Part shown: in pieces, positions 6,877-13,250 of the stretch | Position numbering within the stretch: position 1 is the first letter of the stretch | Layout of the letters: each line of letters starts with the position of its first letter | DNA from: an uncultured Oscillospiraceae bacterium | GTDB taxonomy: Bacteria; Bacillota; Clostridia; Oscillospirales; Acutalibacteraceae | Length of the DNA: 14,769 nt | Reading direction: 5' to 3' | Assembly: GCA_900552285.1 (NCBI GenBank) | Contig: URYV01000023.1 | Location: 1 to 14,769 of the forward strand | Made by a program: the position numbers and the translations under genes | The notes under the pieces: generated by a model | The model's input: only the letters and a program-made list of their open reading frames with translations | What the model was told of the DNA's origin: nothing | Database searches by the model: none

Positions 6877-7977
6877 TTATTCCATGCGGAGAACGGCCTT
6901 TATGACGTCGCTTCCGTGGGATTTTTCAAATGCGCCGTTAATGTCCTCAAAGGGATATGTGGTTATGATTTTGTCGATCGGGAATTTACCCTCCTTGTAA
7001 AGGCGGACAAGCTCGGGAATGAATGCTTGCGGAAGGGAGTCGCCCTCGCAAACGCCTATAATGGAGCGCATATTCATGAGCACGTCTGTTCCGATGTCAA
7101 AATGCTCGATAACTCCGCTCGGAGCAAGAGGGAGGATTTTTCCGTGGAAACGTGTGGAGTGAATGGCGGTTTGAATCATGGGGCCGTATCCGGAGGTGTC
7201 AATGGCATAATCGGCTCCTCCGTGCCCCGTTATGGCGGCAACGGCGGCGGGAATGTCGTCGGTTTCCTTTCTGTTTATGGTGTGGGTCGCGCCAAGCTCC
7301 TTTGCAAGCTCAAGGCTCTTGGGATTTCCGCCCACGGCGATGATTTTTTCACAGTTGGCGACTTTGGCGGCCATAATGGCGCTCATGCCAACCGAGCCGC
7401 AGCCGAAAATGACAATCGAAGAATTCATTTCGGGGCGGATAGTGTTGAGAACCGCACCGGCACCTGTTTGAATTCCGCAGCCCATGGGCGCGACGTATGC
7501 CAAATCCACGTCCTTGTCCACCTTGACGGCACTTTTTTGATTGATTATGGAATGTGTGGCAAAGGAGGACTGACCGAAGAACATGGAAACGGGCTTGCCG
7601 TTTTGAAAGAGCTTGGTTTTTCCGTCTCCGGCGACTCCGCCGAAATTGATGTCGTTAAAATGGTCGCAGTAGTTGGGATGTCCCGACATACAGCTGTGAC
7701 AATGGTCGCAGAAGGCATAAGAAAATCCAACGTGGTCGCCGACCTCAAAGCCCTTGACATTCTCTCCGACTTTTTCGACGATTCCCGCACCTTCGTGGCC
7801 CAAAACAAGGGGGAGGGGAATGGGAATGCCCTGGGAACGCCCGAATTCGTCGGTGTGGCATATTCCGCTTGCGACGACCTTTACAAGCAGCTCGTCGGCA
7901 GAGGGCTCGACAAGGTCTACGTCCTCAAGAATAAAAGGCCCGTTCTTTTCATGCACTACGGCGGCTTTGATTTTCAT
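6877..7977 (-). CDS. Zinc-dependent alcohol dehydrogenase (MDR superfamily)
   Basis: This 366-residue medium-chain dehydrogenase should interconvert alcohols and aldehydes with a nicotinamide cofactor. Catalytic zinc ligands are C40 (in 'GICHTDE'), H61-E62 (in 'LGHEGAG') and C167. The structural zinc lobe has all four cysteines (90, 93, 96, 104). The Rossmann motif GCGSVG is at 192-197. The overall pattern ('GICHTDEFGR', 'MGCGIQTGAGAVLN') is closest to aryl/benzyl-alcohol-type dehydrogenases, but substrate cannot be assigned. At the end of the second beta strand, where NAD-dependent relatives carry Asp ('VDIN'), this one has 'VGGN' (G216), which may favour NADP. The start at 7977 is supported by AAAGGAG at 7988-7994. 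A longer frame to 8070 is rejected because its extra N-terminus is basic, Ser/Arg/Cys-rich and unlike the family. It has its own terminator and a likely promoter at 8090-8118. Confidence 0.93.
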   Translation of the reverse strand: MKIKAAVVHEKNGPFILEDVDLVEPSADELLVKVVASGICHTDEFGRSQGIPIPLPLVLGHEGAGIVEKVGENVKGFEVGDHVGFSYAFCDHCHSCMSGHPNYCDHFNDINFGGVAGDGKTKLFQNGKPVSMFFGQSSFATHSIINQKSAVKVDKDVDLAYVAPMGCGIQTGAGAVLNTIRPEMNSSIVIFGCGSVGMSAIMAAKVANCEKIIAVGGNPKSLELAKELGATHTINRKETDDIPAAVAAITGHGGADYAIDTSGYGPMIQTAIHSTRFHGKILPLAPSGVIEHFDIGTDVLMNMRSIIGVCEGDSLPQAFIPELVRLYKEGKFPIDKIITTYPFEDINGAFEKSHGSDVIKAVLRME

Positions 7978-8089
7978 TTTACATTTACTCCTTTGCAATG
8001 AACTTTTCTCCCATGAGCACCGACGTGAGAAAAACCGCTTTTGTGCGGAATGGGACTGTCGGCAGCCCAAAGGATTACTTTACAAATTC

Positions 8090-8118
8090 ATTGCATCACA
8101 TATAAATGCAAAAATCAA
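8090..8118 (-). promoter_or_regulatory. Candidate promoter of the alcohol dehydrogenase gene
   Basis: On the minus strand, a TTGATT -35 (8113-8118), a 17-base spacer and TGCAAT -10 (8090-8095; 4/6) preceded by TGA (8096-8098) form an extended -10 promoter. The same -35 hexamer and spacer occur in the two other minus-strand promoters of this window. It would leave a leader of about 105 bases. Confidence 0.5.
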
Positions 8119-8144
8119 CACATAAATGAATATTTATATGCAAT
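8090..8144. repeat. AT-rich interrupted inverted repeat over the dehydrogenase promoter
   Basis: ATTGCAT (8090-8096) is inverted as ATGCAAT (8138-8144), and ATAAAT (8102-8107) as ATTTAT (8132-8137). The left arm differs by a five-base insertion between its two blocks. The arms bracket the -35 hexamer and the left arm covers the -10, as expected for a regulator binding site. No regulator gene is adjacent, and no known operator consensus is recognised. Confidence 0.4.
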
Positions 8145-8191
8145 GTGCACATCGGCTCGAAAGGCCTGATATTCCGCGCTCGGAGGGCAGG

Positions 8192-8674
8192 TTACAGTTT
8201 TTTCAGATAAAAACGGTCCATTTTGCCGTGGACGGTCTCTTTCGGCCTGTCAATTTGTTTAAACCCCGATTTTTCATATAAATATATCGCTGCCGTTAGG
8301 TTGCTGTGGGTTTCAAGATAAAGCTGTTTATAGCCCGATTTCCTTGCCTCGTTTTCGGCGATTTTCATAAGCTCTTTGCCGTAACCTTTCCCCTTGGAGG
8401 AATCATCCAAATATAATTTTTGTATTTCGGCGCAATCGCAAAGCCCGTCAAATTCCGCAATGCCGACGCCGCCTATTATTTTGTCGTTTTCGTCTAAGGC
8501 GATAAAATAAGCTCTTTTCTCCGGCTCGGCGTTATAGTATGCGCTCAGGCAGTCGAGCTGCGGGTCGAAATAAGCCGTTCCCGGAATGTCCAAATTATGC
8601 TTTTCCAAATTCGCCCGAATGATTTTAGCGATTTTCCTGTCGTCCGCTGCTTCGATTTTTCTGTATTTCGGCAT
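8192..8674 (-). CDS. GNAT family N-acetyltransferase
   Basis: This 160-residue single-domain GNAT protein would transfer an acetyl group from acetyl-CoA to an unidentified amine. Motif A is clear: the strand 'EIQKLYLDD' (~83-91) precedes the CoA pyrophosphate loop KGKGYG (94-99) and helix 'KELMKIAENEARKSGY'. Motif B is 'LYLETHSNLTAAIYLYEKSGF' in two parts (residues ~118-138), with the usual YEKxGF ending. The N-terminal half is the variable acceptor side. AGGAGC at 8681-8686 supports the ATG at 8674. No convincing own promoter is seen in the 44 bases to the tRNA-Ser terminator, so expression may depend on read-through or a weak promoter. No terminator is visible after its stop. Confidence 0.9.
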   Translation of the reverse strand: MPKYRKIEAADDRKIAKIIRANLEKHNLDIPGTAYFDPQLDCLSAYYNAEPEKRAYFIALDENDKIIGGVGIAEFDGLCDCAEIQKLYLDDSSKGKGYGKELMKIAENEARKSGYKQLYLETHSNLTAAIYLYEKSGFKQIDRPKETVHGKMDRFYLKKL

Positions 8675-8718
8675 TTTAAAGCTCCTGTATGTAATGTTAT
8701 TGTTTTTTGAAAGAACGG

Positions 8719-8757
8719 AAAAACCACCGCAACTCTCACGAATTGCGGTGGTTTTTT
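8719..8757. terminator. Intrinsic terminator after tRNA-Ser
   Basis: A 14-bp perfect stem (8719-8732 with 8743-8756, core CCACCGC/GCGGTGG) has a 10-base loop, five A on the left and six T on the right. On the minus strand it ends the tRNA-Ser transcript just after its 3' end. By structure it could act in both directions. Confidence 0.9.
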
Positions 8758-8759
8758 GG

Positions 8760-8849
8760 CGGAGAAATGGGGATTCGAACCCCAGATACGGTTGTAGCCG
8801 TATACACGATTTCCAATCGTGCTCCTTCGACCAGCTCGGACATTTCTCC
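8760..8849 (-). tRNA. tRNA-Ser, anticodon GGA
   Basis: On the minus strand the acceptor stem GGAGAAA (8849-8843) pairs with TTTCTCC (8767-8761), and the discriminator is G at 8760. The anticodon arm CACGA-ttGGAaa-TCGTG places GGA at 8812-8814. A long variable arm (TACGG/CCGTA) marks it as class II, and the T loop is TTCGAAT. It decodes UCC and UCU. The 3' CCA is not encoded here, unlike in the other three tRNA genes of the window. Confidence 0.97.
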
Positions 8850-8872
8850 GTGTCTTTTCAGTCGACTTTGCT

Positions 8873-8901
8873 ATTATACATAAAACGAGGCAAAAAATCA
8901 A
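8873..8901 (-). promoter_or_regulatory. Promoter of tRNA-Ser
   Basis: On the minus strand, a TTGATT -35 (8896-8901), 17-base spacer and perfect TATAAT -10 (8873-8878) give an expected start near 8866, about 17 bases before the mature tRNA 5' end. Confidence 0.85.
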
Positions 8902-8955
8902 TAGGAAAATCAAAAATTTTAAAAAATTTATTTTTTAATAAACCTTTGTGTTTTT

Positions 8956-8983
8956 TTGGGGGTTGTGATATTATATGTATAAT
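8956..8983 (+). promoter_or_regulatory. Candidate promoter of the YihY/BrkB gene
   Basis: A perfect TATAAT -10 (8978-8983) lies 21 bases before the start codon. The best -35 at usual distance is poor (TTGGGG, 8956-8961, 16-base spacer). The short leader holds the AGGGGGAG ribosome binding site. It is divergent from the tRNA-Ser promoter. Confidence 0.5.
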
Positions 8984-9003
8984 GACGCGAAAGGGGGAGC
9001 GGT

Positions 9004-9882
9004 GTGAAGTATATAAAGGCGATTTACAAGGCGTTTTCGCTTTTCGGGCGAAAGATAACTCATGACGCCGTGGCGGCTTTTTCGGCACAGACGGCCTTTT
9101 TTGTCATAATATCGGCATTTCCGTTTTTGGTGCTCGTGCTGTCCGTTCTCGAACGTGTTCCTTTTTTGAGCCCCGATATAATATATAATTTGTCCGACAT
9201 TTTCCCCGCCGTTGTGACCGAATATATACGAAGCATTATTTCCGAAATATTCGCAAACAACTCCGCGACGGTTATTTCAATATCGGCCGTTGCTCTGCTT
9301 TGGGCGGCGTCAAAGGGTATTGTTTCGATTATGAGGGGGCTTAATTTTATTTATAAAATCGACGACAAGCGTAATTTCTTTCAAATCCGTTTGACCTCGG
9401 TTTTATACACCCTCGGTTTTTTACTTTACATTCTTGTCACTCTGCTGATTTCGGTGGTGGGCGGTCGCACGGCCGAGTTTATAAAGCAGGGGCTTCCCGA
9501 CAATGTTTTCCTTGAAATAATATACAGGGTCGTCAGAACGGTGGGAAAATTTCTTTTAATGGCCGTGTTTTTTGCTCTTGTATATCTTGTTGTACCCCGC
9601 AGAAAGACCTCGGTGCTGAGCCAGCTGCCGGGAGCCGTGATGTCCTCCCTCGGGTGGATGTGCTATTCCTGGTTCTATGCCTTTTATACCGACCATTTCG
9701 GCCGAAGCGCCCATGTATACGGCAGTATGACTTCGGTCGTGCTCATAATGCTCTGGCTTTATGTGTGTATGTATATTTTCTTTATCGGGGGAGAGGTAAA
9801 CTCCATTATATCGGGCGAGGACCTTTGGGAATTCGCCGCCGACAGCCGCGATTTCCTCGGCGACGGAAATAAGTATCTGTAA
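9004..9882 (+). CDS. YihY/virulence factor BrkB family membrane protein
   Basis: This 292-residue integral membrane protein belongs to the YihY/BrkB family, once misnamed RNase BN. Six hydrophobic segments are seen near residues 29-49, 89-109, 130-152, 181-197, 207-229 and 241-264. Family landmarks are 'DAVAAFSAQTAFFVIISAFP' (21-40), the central 'ASKGIVSIMRGLN' (102-114), and the last-helix region 'GSMTSVVLIMLWLYVCMYI' followed by 'GGEVNS'. Function in the family is unsettled; a transport or envelope role is usually assumed. The start is GTG at 9004 with AGGGGGAG at 8992-8999. The gene stands alone, its stop codon lying within an AT-rich hairpin, and an arginine operon follows. Confidence 0.93.
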   Translation: MKYIKAIYKAFSLFGRKITHDAVAAFSAQTAFFVIISAFPFLVLVLSVLERVPFLSPDIIYNLSDIFPAVVTEYIRSIISEIFANNSATVISISAVALLWAASKGIVSIMRGLNFIYKIDDKRNFFQIRLTSVLYTLGFLLYILVTLLISVVGGRTAEFIKQGLPDNVFLEIIYRVVRTVGKFLLMAVFFALVYLVVPRRKTSVLSQLPGAVMSSLGWMCYSWFYAFYTDHFGRSAHVYGSMTSVVLIMLWLYVCMYIFFIGGEVNSIISGEDLWEFAADSRDFLGDGNKYL

Positions 9883-9914
9883 TGTATGATTCTGAATATT
9901 TATACATTATTTTT
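9880..9914 (+). terminator. Weak AT-rich hairpin at the end of the YihY gene, possible terminator
   Basis: TAATGTAT (9880-9887, including the stop codon) pairs perfectly with ATACATTA (9902-9909) and is followed by T5 (9910-9914). The stem has only two GC pairs and the loop is 14 bases, so termination would be inefficient. The right arm also overlaps the ARG box, so the symmetry may serve protein binding instead. Confidence 0.4.
9891..9908 (+). promoter_or_regulatory. Putative ARG box (ArgR/AhrC operator) upstream of argG
   Basis: TCTGAATATTTATACATT matches the 18-base ARG box consensus TNTGAATWWWWATTCANW at every position but one (A for T in the right half). It lies 26 bases upstream of the -35 hexamer of argG. 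Its place before an arginine biosynthesis operon supports arginine-responsive control by an ArgR-type regulator, which is not encoded in this window. Confidence 0.6.
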
Positions 9915-9934
9915 GAAAAAATATTAAAAACCAC

Positions 9935-9962
9935 TTGACAAACGCAATTTAAGTGATATAAT
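9935..9962 (+). promoter_or_regulatory. Consensus promoter of argG(H)
   Basis: A perfect TTGACA (9935-9940), a 16-base spacer and a perfect TATAAT (9957-9962) lie upstream of argG, giving a leader of about 35 bases with GGGAGG at 9990-9995. Such a strong promoter would need repression to respond to arginine, in keeping with the ARG box upstream. Confidence 0.9.
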
Positions 9963-10003
9963 TCAAGTAAATTAAAAAATAAATCTTTCGGGAGGATTTT
10001 AAA

Positions 10004-11230
10004 ATGGATAAAAAAGACATCAAAAAAGTCGTTCTTGCCTATTCGGGAGGACTTGACACTTCTATCATCATTCCTTGGCTGAAGGAGAACTATAACAACT
10101 GCGAGGTCATCGCCGTTTCGGGCGACGTGGGGCAGGGAACCGAGCTTGACGGTCTTGAGGAAAAGGCTCTGAAAACCGGTGCTTCCAAGCTCTATATCGA
10201 GGATCTTAAGCAGGAATTTGTTGAGGATTATATCTGGCCCACTCTTAAGGCCGGCGCCGTCTATGAAGGCGAATATCTTCTCGGAACCGCTTTTGCGAGA
10301 CCTTCCATTGCCAAGAGAATTTGCGAAATAGCCAAGGCCGAGGGCGCCGACGCAATTTGCCACGGCTGCACCGGCAAGGGTAACGACCAGGTTCGTTTCG
10401 AGCTGACCATAAAGGCTCTTGCTCCCGAAATGGAGATCATCGCTCCCTGGAGAATTTGGGACATCAAGTCGAGAGACGAGGAAATCGACTATGCCGAGGC
10501 TCACGACATCCCGCTGAAAATCAACCGCGAGACCAATTATTCAAAGGATAAAAACCTTTGGCACCTTTCCCATGAGGGTCTTGATCTTGAGGATCCCGCC
10601 AACGAGCCTCAGTATAACAAGGAAGGCTTCCTTGAGCTCGGCGTTTCTCCCGAGCAGGCTCCCGACAAGCCCACCTATGTGACTATTTCTTTTGAAAAGG
10701 GTGTTCCCGTTGCCGTTGACGGCAAAAAAATGCCCGCCGTTGAAATCGTCGAAACCCTTAATAAGCTGGGCGGCGAAAACGGCATCGGCCTTGCCGACAT
10801 TGTGGAAAACAGACTTGTGGGTATGAAGTCGAGAGGCGTTTACGAGACTCCCGGCGGAGCCATTCTTTACAAGGCTCATTCGGTGCTCGAGACCCTTTGC
10901 GTCGACAGAGACACCATGCATTATAAAGAGCTCGTTGCGGCCAAATTTGCCGAGCTCGTATATTACGGAAAGTGGTTCACTCCTCTGCGCGAGGCGCTGT
11001 CTGCCTTTGTGGACAAGACTCAGGAGCACGTTACCGGCGACGTAAAGCTCAAGCTTTATAAAGGCAACATGATAAATGCAGGCGTGACCTCGCCCTATTC
11101 TCTTTACAGCGAGGAATATGCCACCTTCGACGCCGACGATGTTTACAATCAGAAGGACGCCGACGGATTTATCAACCTCTTCGGTCTGCCCATCAAGGTT
11201 AAGGCCATGCTTCAGAAGAAGGACAACTGA
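10004..11230 (+). CDS. argG: Argininosuccinate synthase
   Basis: ArgG condenses citrulline and aspartate with ATP to argininosuccinate, the penultimate step of arginine synthesis, in the cytosol. The ATP-pyrophosphatase loop SGGLDTS is at residues 14-20. 'HGCTGKGNDQVRFE' (the citrulline/aspartate-site block) is intact, as are 'APWRIWD' and 'SPYSLYSEEYATF' near the C-terminus. At 408 residues it has the usual length of the type found in Firmicutes and most bacteria. ATG at 10004 has a strong GGGAGG eight bases upstream. argH follows 99 bases later on the same strand, with a hairpin between them. Frequent GAG/AAG/CTT/ATC codons suggest good expression (impression only). Confidence 0.97.
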   Translation: MDKKDIKKVVLAYSGGLDTSIIIPWLKENYNNCEVIAVSGDVGQGTELDGLEEKALKTGASKLYIEDLKQEFVEDYIWPTLKAGAVYEGEYLLGTAFARPSIAKRICEIAKAEGADAICHGCTGKGNDQVRFELTIKALAPEMEIIAPWRIWDIKSRDEEIDYAEAHDIPLKINRETNYSKDKNLWHLSHEGLDLEDPANEPQYNKEGFLELGVSPEQAPDKPTYVTISFEKGVPVAVDGKKMPAVEIVETLNKLGGENGIGLADIVENRLVGMKSRGVYETPGGAILYKAHSVLETLCVDRDTMHYKELVAAKFAELVYYGKWFTPLREALSAFVDKTQEHVTGDVKLKLYKGNMINAGVTSPYSLYSEEYATFDADDVYNQKDADGFINLFGLPIKVKAMLQKKDN

Positions 11231-11243
11231 TTTTAATATTCAA

Positions 11244-11277
11244 AAGCCCTCGGCGGTAATCTTCCGAGGGCTTCTTT
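11244..11277 (+). terminator. Intercistronic hairpin between argG and argH, weak terminator or processing site
   Basis: A 10-bp GC-rich stem (AAGCCCTCGG 11244-11253 with 11264-11273) and 10-base loop lie 13 bases after the argG stop. The tail is CTTT rather than a clean U run, so partial termination or RNA stabilisation of argG is likelier than a full stop. No good promoter is seen between it and argH. Confidence 0.6.
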
Positions 11278-11329
11278 CGGTAAAAAACTGCGGGCGCCGA
11301 AAAAGGTGCCTGCCTTAAGGAGAATTTTC

Positions 11330-12706
11330 GTGAAACTTTGGGAAAACGGACTGCACGCCGCTCTTAATGAAAATGCCGACGATTTCAATTCGTCGATTTC
11401 CTTTGACGGAGCGATGTATAAACAGGACATCGAGGGCTCGGTTGCCCATGCGACAATGCTTTGCGAGCAGGGCATTATTTCGGCCGAGGACATGAATAAA
11501 ATTGTCGTCACGCTCAAAAAAATCCTTTCGGAAATAGAGGAGGGGAGTCTTGAAATCGACCCTTCGGCCGAGGATATTCACAGCTTTGTGGAATTTGAGC
11601 TTACAAAGCGTATCGGCGACGCGGGAAAGCGGCTGCACACGGCGCGAAGCCGCAACGATCAGGTGGCGGTCGACGTGCGTCTTTATCTTCGCGAGCAGCT
11701 TGACACGATTTCCTCGCTGCTTTGCGACCTTTTCGGGGTTATAGCCAAAAAGGCCGAGGAATATAAGGACACCGTCATGCCCGGCTACACTCATCTTCAG
11801 CGTGCTCAGCCCATCACCTTCGGACATCATCTTTGCGCCTACGGAATGATGTTTGTGAGGGATAAGGAGCGTCTTGCCGACTGCCGTAAGAGACTTAACG
11901 TCAGTCCGCTTGGAAGCTGCGCCCTATCGGGAACGGCTTTTCCCATAAACCGCGACCGCACGGCCGAGCTGCTCGGCTTTGACGAAGCATGCATGAACAG
12001 CATCGACGGTGTTTCCGACAGAGATTTCTGCGTCGAGCTTGCAAGCGACATCGCCATTATAATGATGCACCTTTCCCGTTTTTGCGAGGAAATAATCATG
12101 TGGTGTTCGTGGGAATTCCGCTTTGTCCGCCTTTCCGACGCTTTTTCCACAGGTTCAAGCATTATGCCGCAAAAGAAAAATCCCGACATTGCCGAGCTTA
12201 TCAGGGGCAAAACCGGAAGAGCCTACGGCGACTTGACTGCGCTGCTGACACTTCTCAAGGGAATTCCGCTTGCCTATAACAAGGATATGCAGGAGGATAA
12301 GGAGGCGATTTTCGATTCGGTCATAACGGCCAAAAAGTGTCTGACCGTCTTTATTCCCATGCTTGATACCCTCACCGCCATTCCCGAAAACATGAGAGCA
12401 GCGGCCGCAAAGGGCTTTATAAACGCCACCGACTGTGCCGATTATCTTTGCACCAAGGGACTGCCCTTCAGAGAGGCCTACCGCATAACCGGCGAGATAG
12501 TGGCCTATTGCACCGAAAAGAACACAACGCTTGAAAATCTCGAACTTTCGGAATATAAAAAGTTTTCCGAACTTTTCGACGAAGGGATTTTCGACGCCGT
12601 AAATCTCGAGGCGGCAGTAGTCAGAAGAAAGTCAAAGGGCTGTGCTTCGGGCGCATCGGTTGAGCGGCAGGTTGAATATATAAAAAATAAAATGAAAAAA
12701 GTTTAA
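11330..12706 (+). CDS. argH: Argininosuccinate lyase
   Basis: ArgH cleaves argininosuccinate to arginine and fumarate, completing the pathway after ArgG. The 458-residue protein belongs to the fumarase/aspartase superfamily. Signature blocks are 'HTARSRNDQ' (103-111), 'GYTHLQRAQP' (152-161, with the catalytic-site His) and the flexible catalytic-serine loop 'TGSSIMPQKKNPD' (274-286). GTG at 11330 is the likely start: AAGGAG at 11317-11322 is seven bases upstream, and 'MKLWENGLH' matches the usual N-terminus. An earlier in-frame GTG at 11306 lies ahead of this ribosome binding site and is rejected. It is probably transcribed with argG by read-through of the intercistronic hairpin. No clear terminator follows before the tRNA promoter. 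Confidence 0.96.
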   Translation: MKLWENGLHAALNENADDFNSSISFDGAMYKQDIEGSVAHATMLCEQGIISAEDMNKIVVTLKKILSEIEEGSLEIDPSAEDIHSFVEFELTKRIGDAGKRLHTARSRNDQVAVDVRLYLREQLDTISSLLCDLFGVIAKKAEEYKDTVMPGYTHLQRAQPITFGHHLCAYGMMFVRDKERLADCRKRLNVSPLGSCALSGTAFPINRDRTAELLGFDEACMNSIDGVSDRDFCVELASDIAIIMMHLSRFCEEIIMWCSWEFRFVRLSDAFSTGSSIMPQKKNPDIAELIRGKTGRAYGDLTALLTLLKGIPLAYNKDMQEDKEAIFDSVITAKKCLTVFIPMLDTLTAIPENMRAAAAKGFINATDCADYLCTKGLPFREAYRITGEIVAYCTEKNTTLENLELSEYKKFSELFDEGIFDAVNLEAAVVRRKSKGCASGASVERQVEYIKNKMKKV

Positions 12707-12724
12707 AAAAATTCGATTTAGGGG

Positions 12725-12752
12725 TTGCATTATTAAATTTTTCTGTTATAAT
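12725..12752 (+). promoter_or_regulatory. Promoter of the tRNA-His/tRNA-Gln genes
   Basis: TTGCAT (12725-12730), a 16-base spacer and perfect TATAAT (12747-12752) with an upstream TGT (12744-12746, extended -10) precede tRNA-His. The expected start is close to 12759. Confidence 0.82.
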
Positions 12753-12767
12753 AAGCGGGTCGGATGT

Positions 12768-12845
<78 letters not shown>

Positions 12846-12849
12846 CACA

Positions 12850-12896
12850 AAGGCGAATGATAAATAGGTTTCTGTTTGTTGTTCGCCTTATTTTTA
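12850..12896 (+). other. Hairpin between tRNA-His and tRNA-Gln
   Basis: AAGGCGAA (12850-12857) pairs with TTCGCCTT (12882-12889) around a 24-base U-rich loop, then A and T5 (12891-12895). The long loop makes it a poor intrinsic terminator. No separate promoter for tRNA-Gln is seen, so it is more likely a spacer structure in a shared precursor or a partial terminator. Confidence 0.45.
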
Positions 12897-12899
12897 TAA

Positions 12900-12975
12900 T
12901 GGGATGTAGCCAAGCGGTTAAGGCAACGGACTTTGACTCCGTCACCCGCTGGTTCAAATCCAGCCATCCCAGCCA
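12900..12975 (+). tRNA. tRNA-Gln, anticodon TTG
   Basis: The acceptor stem TGGGATG (12900-12906) pairs with CATCCCA (12965-12971), the discriminator is G (12972) and CCA is encoded (12973-12975). The anticodon arm ACGGA-ctTTGac-TCCGT places TTG at 12933-12935. The U1-A72 first pair is typical of tRNA-Gln. It decodes CAA and, by wobble, CAG. Confidence 0.97.
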
Positions 12976-13014
12976 AAAATCCCGTTCACGTTAGTGGGCG
13001 GGATTTTACTTTTT
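12976..13014 (+). terminator. Intrinsic terminator after tRNA-Gln
   Basis: A 14-bp stem (12976-12989 with 12994-13007, including two G·U pairs) closes a GTTA loop. It starts immediately after the CCA end and is followed by AC and T5. It ends the tRNA-His/Gln transcript. Confidence 0.85.
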
Positions 13015-13142
13015 ATTTCTTATATCTTCACTCTTACTTCAACCCTTCGGACAAGCCGCGGCATAAAATCAATCGATGTTTTCGGGAATGATAAAGTTTT
13101 TGTTCGTGGCGGTTGTGGCAAAACCCGTTTTGGCGGGTAATG
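13015..13142. other. Intergenic DNA, no gene recognised
   Basis: About 128 bases between the tRNA terminator and the MATE promoter. A small palindrome (ACCCG 13123-13127 with CGGGT 13134-13138) is the only structure seen. A 39-codon frame beginning at 13076 has no ribosome binding site and runs through the downstream promoter, so it is not called. Confidence 0.5.
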
Positions 13143-13171
13143 TTGACAAACGGTGCGGAGTATATTATAAT
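13143..13171 (+). promoter_or_regulatory. Consensus promoter of the MATE gene leader
   Basis: Perfect TTGACA (13143-13148), a 17-base spacer and perfect TATAAT (13166-13171). The expected start is near 13178, giving a leader of about 89 bases before the MATE start codon, most of it upstream of an intrinsic terminator. Confidence 0.92.
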
Positions 13172-13223
13172 GACATCACAAAATCTTCGGAGTGAAATTT
13201 TAGAGCTTTTTGCCGCTTTTGTC

Positions 13224-13250
13224 ACCCGGCCGTTTTTCGGTCGGGTTTTT
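13224..13250 (+). terminator. Intrinsic terminator in the MATE leader (possible attenuator)
   Basis: ACCCGGCCG (13224-13232) pairs with CGGTCGGGT (13238-13246; one G·U) around a T5 loop, followed directly by T4, then G and T4. It sits between the promoter and the ribosome binding site (GGAGGG, 13257-13262) with no gene before it. Transcription of the MATE gene must therefore read through it, which is the layout of a regulated leader. A competing pairing of GTGA (13192-13195) plus GG (13189-13190) with TCACCC (13222-13227) would break the terminator stem. Confidence 0.85.

Noticed and set aside
6859..8001. 380-residue plus-strand frame opposite the alcohol dehydrogenase
   Set aside because: The minus frame has all zinc ligands, the Rossmann motif, a ribosome binding site and a terminator. 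The plus frame is a low-complexity Gly/Val/His-rich shadow with no recognisable domain.
7978..8070. 31-residue N-terminal extension of the alcohol dehydrogenase
   Set aside because: Basic Ser/Arg/Cys-rich sequence unlike the family; the AAAGGAG at 7988-7994 points to the start at 7977.
8586..9065. Plus-strand frame with 'NGDSNPRYGCSRIHDFQS'
   Set aside because: Antisense translation of tRNA-Ser, also crossing a terminator and two promoters.
9952..9967. Second ARG box overlapping the argG -10 (ATTCA half-site)
   Set aside because: Only the right half matches; the left half at the required spacing does not fit the consensus.
13076..13195. 39-codon frame starting 'MFSGMIKFLFVAVVAK', resembling a signal peptide
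   Set aside because: No ribosome binding site, and the strong TTGACA/TATAAT promoter lies inside it.
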